NCBI RefSeq assembly: GCF_000421185.1
Contig: NZ_ATWJ01000012.1
Coordinates: 186,001 to 250,000 of the forward strand
Source of the DNA: Ornithinimicrobium pekingense DSM 21552
GTDB taxonomy: Bacteria > Actinomycetota > Actinomycetes > Actinomycetales > Dermatophilaceae
DNA: 64,000 bases
Direction: 5' to 3'
The notes below the pieces were generated by a model that had not been told where the DNA came from, did not search any database, and saw only the letters and a program-made list of their open reading frames with translations. Made by a program: the position numbers and the translations under genes. Positions within the stretch are counted from its first letter, which is position 1. Each line of letters begins with the position of its first letter. This document shows, in pieces, positions 62,063 through 64,000 of this stretch.

Positions 62063-62341
62063 TCAGCAGCACGAGAAGTGCTCCAGCGGCGAGCGGTCCA
62101 GGCCCATCCTCCGGTGCCAGTCGTGGAACTGCTCGTAGACCACCGGCAGCAGCTCGACGGTGTAGTAGCTGACCGGGTTGGGCACGCCCAGCGCCTCGGC
62201 CATGACGATGACCATGAAGAGGTCGTCCTCGTCCTGCTGGGCGCGGGCGAAGGTGCGGCGGTAGGGACCGCTGTAGAAGTCGCGCAGCCCCGCAGCCACC
62301 TCGGCGAGGCGGCTGCGGGGCCGGCGGGGGGGGTCCTCCAT
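62063..62341 (-). CDS. cory-CC-star small protein
   Basis: 92 residues ending in SPLEHFSCC, the terminal Cys-Cys that names the cory-CC-star family. The body is soluble and helical (LRDFYSGPYRRTFARAQQDE, FMVIVMAEALGVPNPVSYYT). It replaces in position the small YbdD/YjiX protein that usually accompanies CstA-type peptide/pyruvate transporters. It is followed 16 bases later by the ArsA-like gene. The C-terminal Cys pair could bind metal or be modified. Function not established. Confidence 0.82.
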   Translation of the reverse strand: MEDPPRRPRSRLAEVAAGLRDFYSGPYRRTFARAQQDEDDLFMVIVMAEALGVPNPVSYYTVELLPVVYEQFHDWHRRMGLDRSPLEHFSCC

Positions 62342-62359
62342 ACCTGGAGGGTATGCCGT

Positions 62360-62396
62360 CCCTCCGGCCGGGCGTCTGCGAGGCCCGGTCGGAGGG
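62360..62396 (-). terminator. Terminator or attenuator between cstA and the cory-CC-star gene
   Basis: CCCTCCGGCCGGGC (62360-62373) and GCCCGGTCGGAGGG (62383-62396) pair at 13 of 14 positions. It begins 8 bases after the cstA stop read on the minus strand and would reduce, but perhaps not abolish, transcription into the next two genes. Confidence 0.7.
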
Positions 62397-62403
62397 CGGG
62401 GCG

Positions 62404-64000
62404 TCAGCCGCTCGTCGGCGGCTGGTCGTCCCGGTGGCGCTGGTGGTGGTGACCGGCGTCGGTGTCCTCGTGCGGCGCCGGGCTGTCCAGGCCGATGGCG
62501 ATCTGCGCGGCGCTGAGCTCACGCAGCTCGGCGTCGTCGTCACCGGGGTAGTCCCGGGCGGTCCGCATGGCACCGACCGCCTCGACGATGACCCAGACGG
62601 CCGCGACGATGATGACGACGTCCAGGACGAGAAGCAGCCAGTTCTGGGTGTCCCAGAACGTCCCGAGCTGGATGACCGCGGCGTAGAGGGTCATGAACGC
62701 CACGAACGCCAGCGGGATGAGCGCCGGGAGCGGCGAACGACGGCGGCGCATCAGCATGATCGCCAGGATCGACAGGGTCAGCGCAGCCATCAGCTGGTTG
62801 GTCGTGCCGAACAGCGGCCAGATGAGCATGCCGCCCGAGCCGTCCGCACCGGCGCCGAAGGTCAGCGCGAGGGCGACGCCCACGGCGACGACGGTCGCGA
62901 CGACCTTGCTCAGGGAGACGCCCGCGATCTCACCGATCTCCTGCACGACGAAGCGCTGCAGACGCACGCCGGTGTCCATCGTGGTCGCCGCGAAGAGGAT
63001 CGCGGTGGTCGCCATGATGGTCGCCGACAGCGACTGGGGCAGACCGATGCCGGACTCGATGATGGAGCCACCGCCCTGGACGAAGGCGACCACGCCACCC
63101 TGGCCGAAGGCGTTGTAGGTCTCCTGCCACGCTGCCAGGCTGGCGAAGCCGGCGGTGGTGGCGATGATCGAGCCGAGCGCCAGCAGGCCCTCACCGACGG
63201 CCCCGAAGTAGCCGACGAACCGGGCGTCGCTCTCCTTGTCCAGCTGCTTGGAGCTGGTGCCGGAGCTGACCATGCCGTGGAAGCCGGAGATGGCGCCGCA
63301 GGCGATGGTGACGAACAGCAGCGGGACCAGCGACGGGGTGCCCTCGGGCGGGGAGGAGTTGAACGCCGGGGCGACGATCTCGGGCCGGGCGATGAGCACC
63401 GAGACGTAGAGGATGCCCAGGGCGATGAACAGCTGCAGGCCGTTGATGTAGTCGCGCGGCTGCAGCAGCATCCAGACGGGCAGCATCGAGGCGACGCCGG
63501 CGTAGAGGAAGAGCAGGATGATCCACACCGACCGGTCCGGGAGGCCGAGCATCGTCTCGGGCAGCGCGAGCGGGGTAGCGTCACCGATCAGGATCAGCGT
63601 GTAGAGGGCGACGACGCCCACCACCGAGACGAGCGGCAGGTTCCAGTTGTAGCGGTAGATCGCCTGGCCGACCAGCAGGGCCACCACCAGCGCGCCCCAG
63701 GTCGGGATGACCGCGGTCGGCGTGGAGACCAGCAGGTTGGCGATGACGACCGAGAAGGCCGCGTTGACCATCAGCAGCAGCAGGAAGATGACGACCAGGA
63801 AGAGGTTGCGGCCGCGGGCGCCGATGTAGCGCCCGGACAGTGCGCCGATCGACTGGCCCTTGTTGCGGACCGACGCCCACAGGGCACCCATGTCGTGCAT
63901 GCCGGCGAAGAAGATGGTGCCGATGGTCACCCAGAGGAAGGCGGGGAACCAGCCCCAGATCACCGCGATCGCCGGGCCCACGATGGGCGCGGCGCCGGCG
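62404..64000 (-). CDS. cstA: CstA-family carbon starvation transporter, partial
   Basis: The gene runs off the right edge; about 532 residues of the C-terminal part are present. Segments such as GTIFFAGMHDMGALWASVRN and SSGTSSKQLDKESDARFVGY are typical of CstA, and about a dozen membrane helices are visible. CstA proteins take up peptides or pyruvate during carbon limitation. The tail ends in a His/Asp-rich stretch (HEDTDAGHHHQRHRDDQPP) that could bind metal. Its start and promoter lie outside the window. Confidence 0.94.
   Translation of the reverse strand, partial: AGAAPIVGPAIAVIWGWFPAFLWVTIGTIFFAGMHDMGALWASVRNKGQSIGALSGRYIGARGRNLFLVVIFLLLLMVNAAFSVVIANLLVSTPTAVIPTWGALVVALLVGQAIYRYNWNLPLVSVVGVVALYTLILIGDATPLALPETMLGLPDRSVWIILLFLYAGVASMLPVWMLLQPRDYINGLQLFIALGILYVSVLIARPEIVAPAFNSSPPEGTPSLVPLLFVTIACGAISGFHGMVSSGTSSKQLDKESDARFVGYFGAVGEGLLALGSIIATTAGFASLAAWQETYNAFGQGGVVAFVQGGGSIIESGIGLPQSLSATIMATTAILFAATTMDTGVRLQRFVVQEIGEIAGVSLSKVVATVVAVGVALALTFGAGADGSGGMLIWPLFGTTNQLMAALTLSILAIMLMRRRRSPLPALIPLAFVAFMTLYAAVIQLGTFWDTQNWLLLVLDVVIIVAAVWVIVEAVGAMRTARDYPGDDDAELRELSAAQIAIGLDSPAPHEDTDAGHHHQRHRDDQPPTSG

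Overview
This 64 kb window comes from a very GC-rich (roughly 73%) actinobacterium. Mycothiol conjugate amidase (Mca), a PucR regulator, a 598-residue LeuA of actinobacterial type with its own leader peptide, DUF1206/DUF4307 proteins, a cory-CC-star protein and a fused OleBC all fit a member of the Micrococcales, probably close to Intrasporangiaceae/Ornithinimicrobiaceae. That placement is inference; no rRNA or tRNA gene is present. The block greA - DUF4307 - mca - small membrane gene - hemolysin III - uppS - phoH - coaA resembles the Mycobacterium tuberculosis Rv1080c-Rv1095 neighbourhood and supports chromosomal core DNA rather than a mobile island. I saw no transposase, integrase, CRISPR array or att site.

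Region 1 (1-19636) is a cyclic-ureide/heterocycle catabolic island. On the minus strand lie the three subunits of oxamate carbamoyltransferase (allH, allF and a truncated allG). On the plus strand lie pucR, an NCS2 nucleobase permease, a three-subunit molybdenum hydroxylase with a CoxG partner, a zinc-type dehydrogenase, a proline-racemase-fold protein that lacks both catalytic cysteines, ATP-dependent hydantoinase HyuA/HyuB, an NmrA-like protein and carbamate kinase. Most neighbours overlap by 1-11 bases, which suggests translational coupling. Together they could oxidise a ring, open it with ATP, split a carbamoyl group off oxalurate as carbamoyl phosphate and recover ATP.

Region 2 (19637-23571) holds leuA behind a leaderless Leu-rich leader peptide and an attenuator, then terC behind a likely yybP-ykoY manganese riboswitch, and a VOC protein. 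Region 3 (23594-44009) is mostly housekeeping: nnr, acpS, glmS, coaA, DUF1206, a secreted transglycosylase with possible MtrA sites, PIN-PhoH, a polar amino-acid ABC transporter, a short-chain Z-prenyl transferase, hemolysin III behind a palindromic operator cluster, mca, greA, ilvA, an orphan GlmL/MutL-like protein, msrA and a lipoprotein.

Region 4 (44177-49027) is a complete long-chain olefin pathway, oleA - oleBC fusion - oleD, followed by RraA-like, thiolase and DUF808 genes. Region 5 (52544-59454) has BI-1 and a compact operon of N-formylglutamate amidohydrolase, DUF1704 QEGLA metallopeptidase and ATP-grasp ligase, with a secreted M14 carboxypeptidase divergent from it. Region 6 (59564-64000) has UGP-type uridylyltransferase and a CstA - cory-CC-star - ArsA set cut by the right edge.

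Across the whole window the 10-mer GGTATGCCGT (either strand) occurs 17 times by eye where about 0.1 is expected from base composition, in genes and between them. This uptake-sequence-like or methylation-like signature is the least explained signal here.
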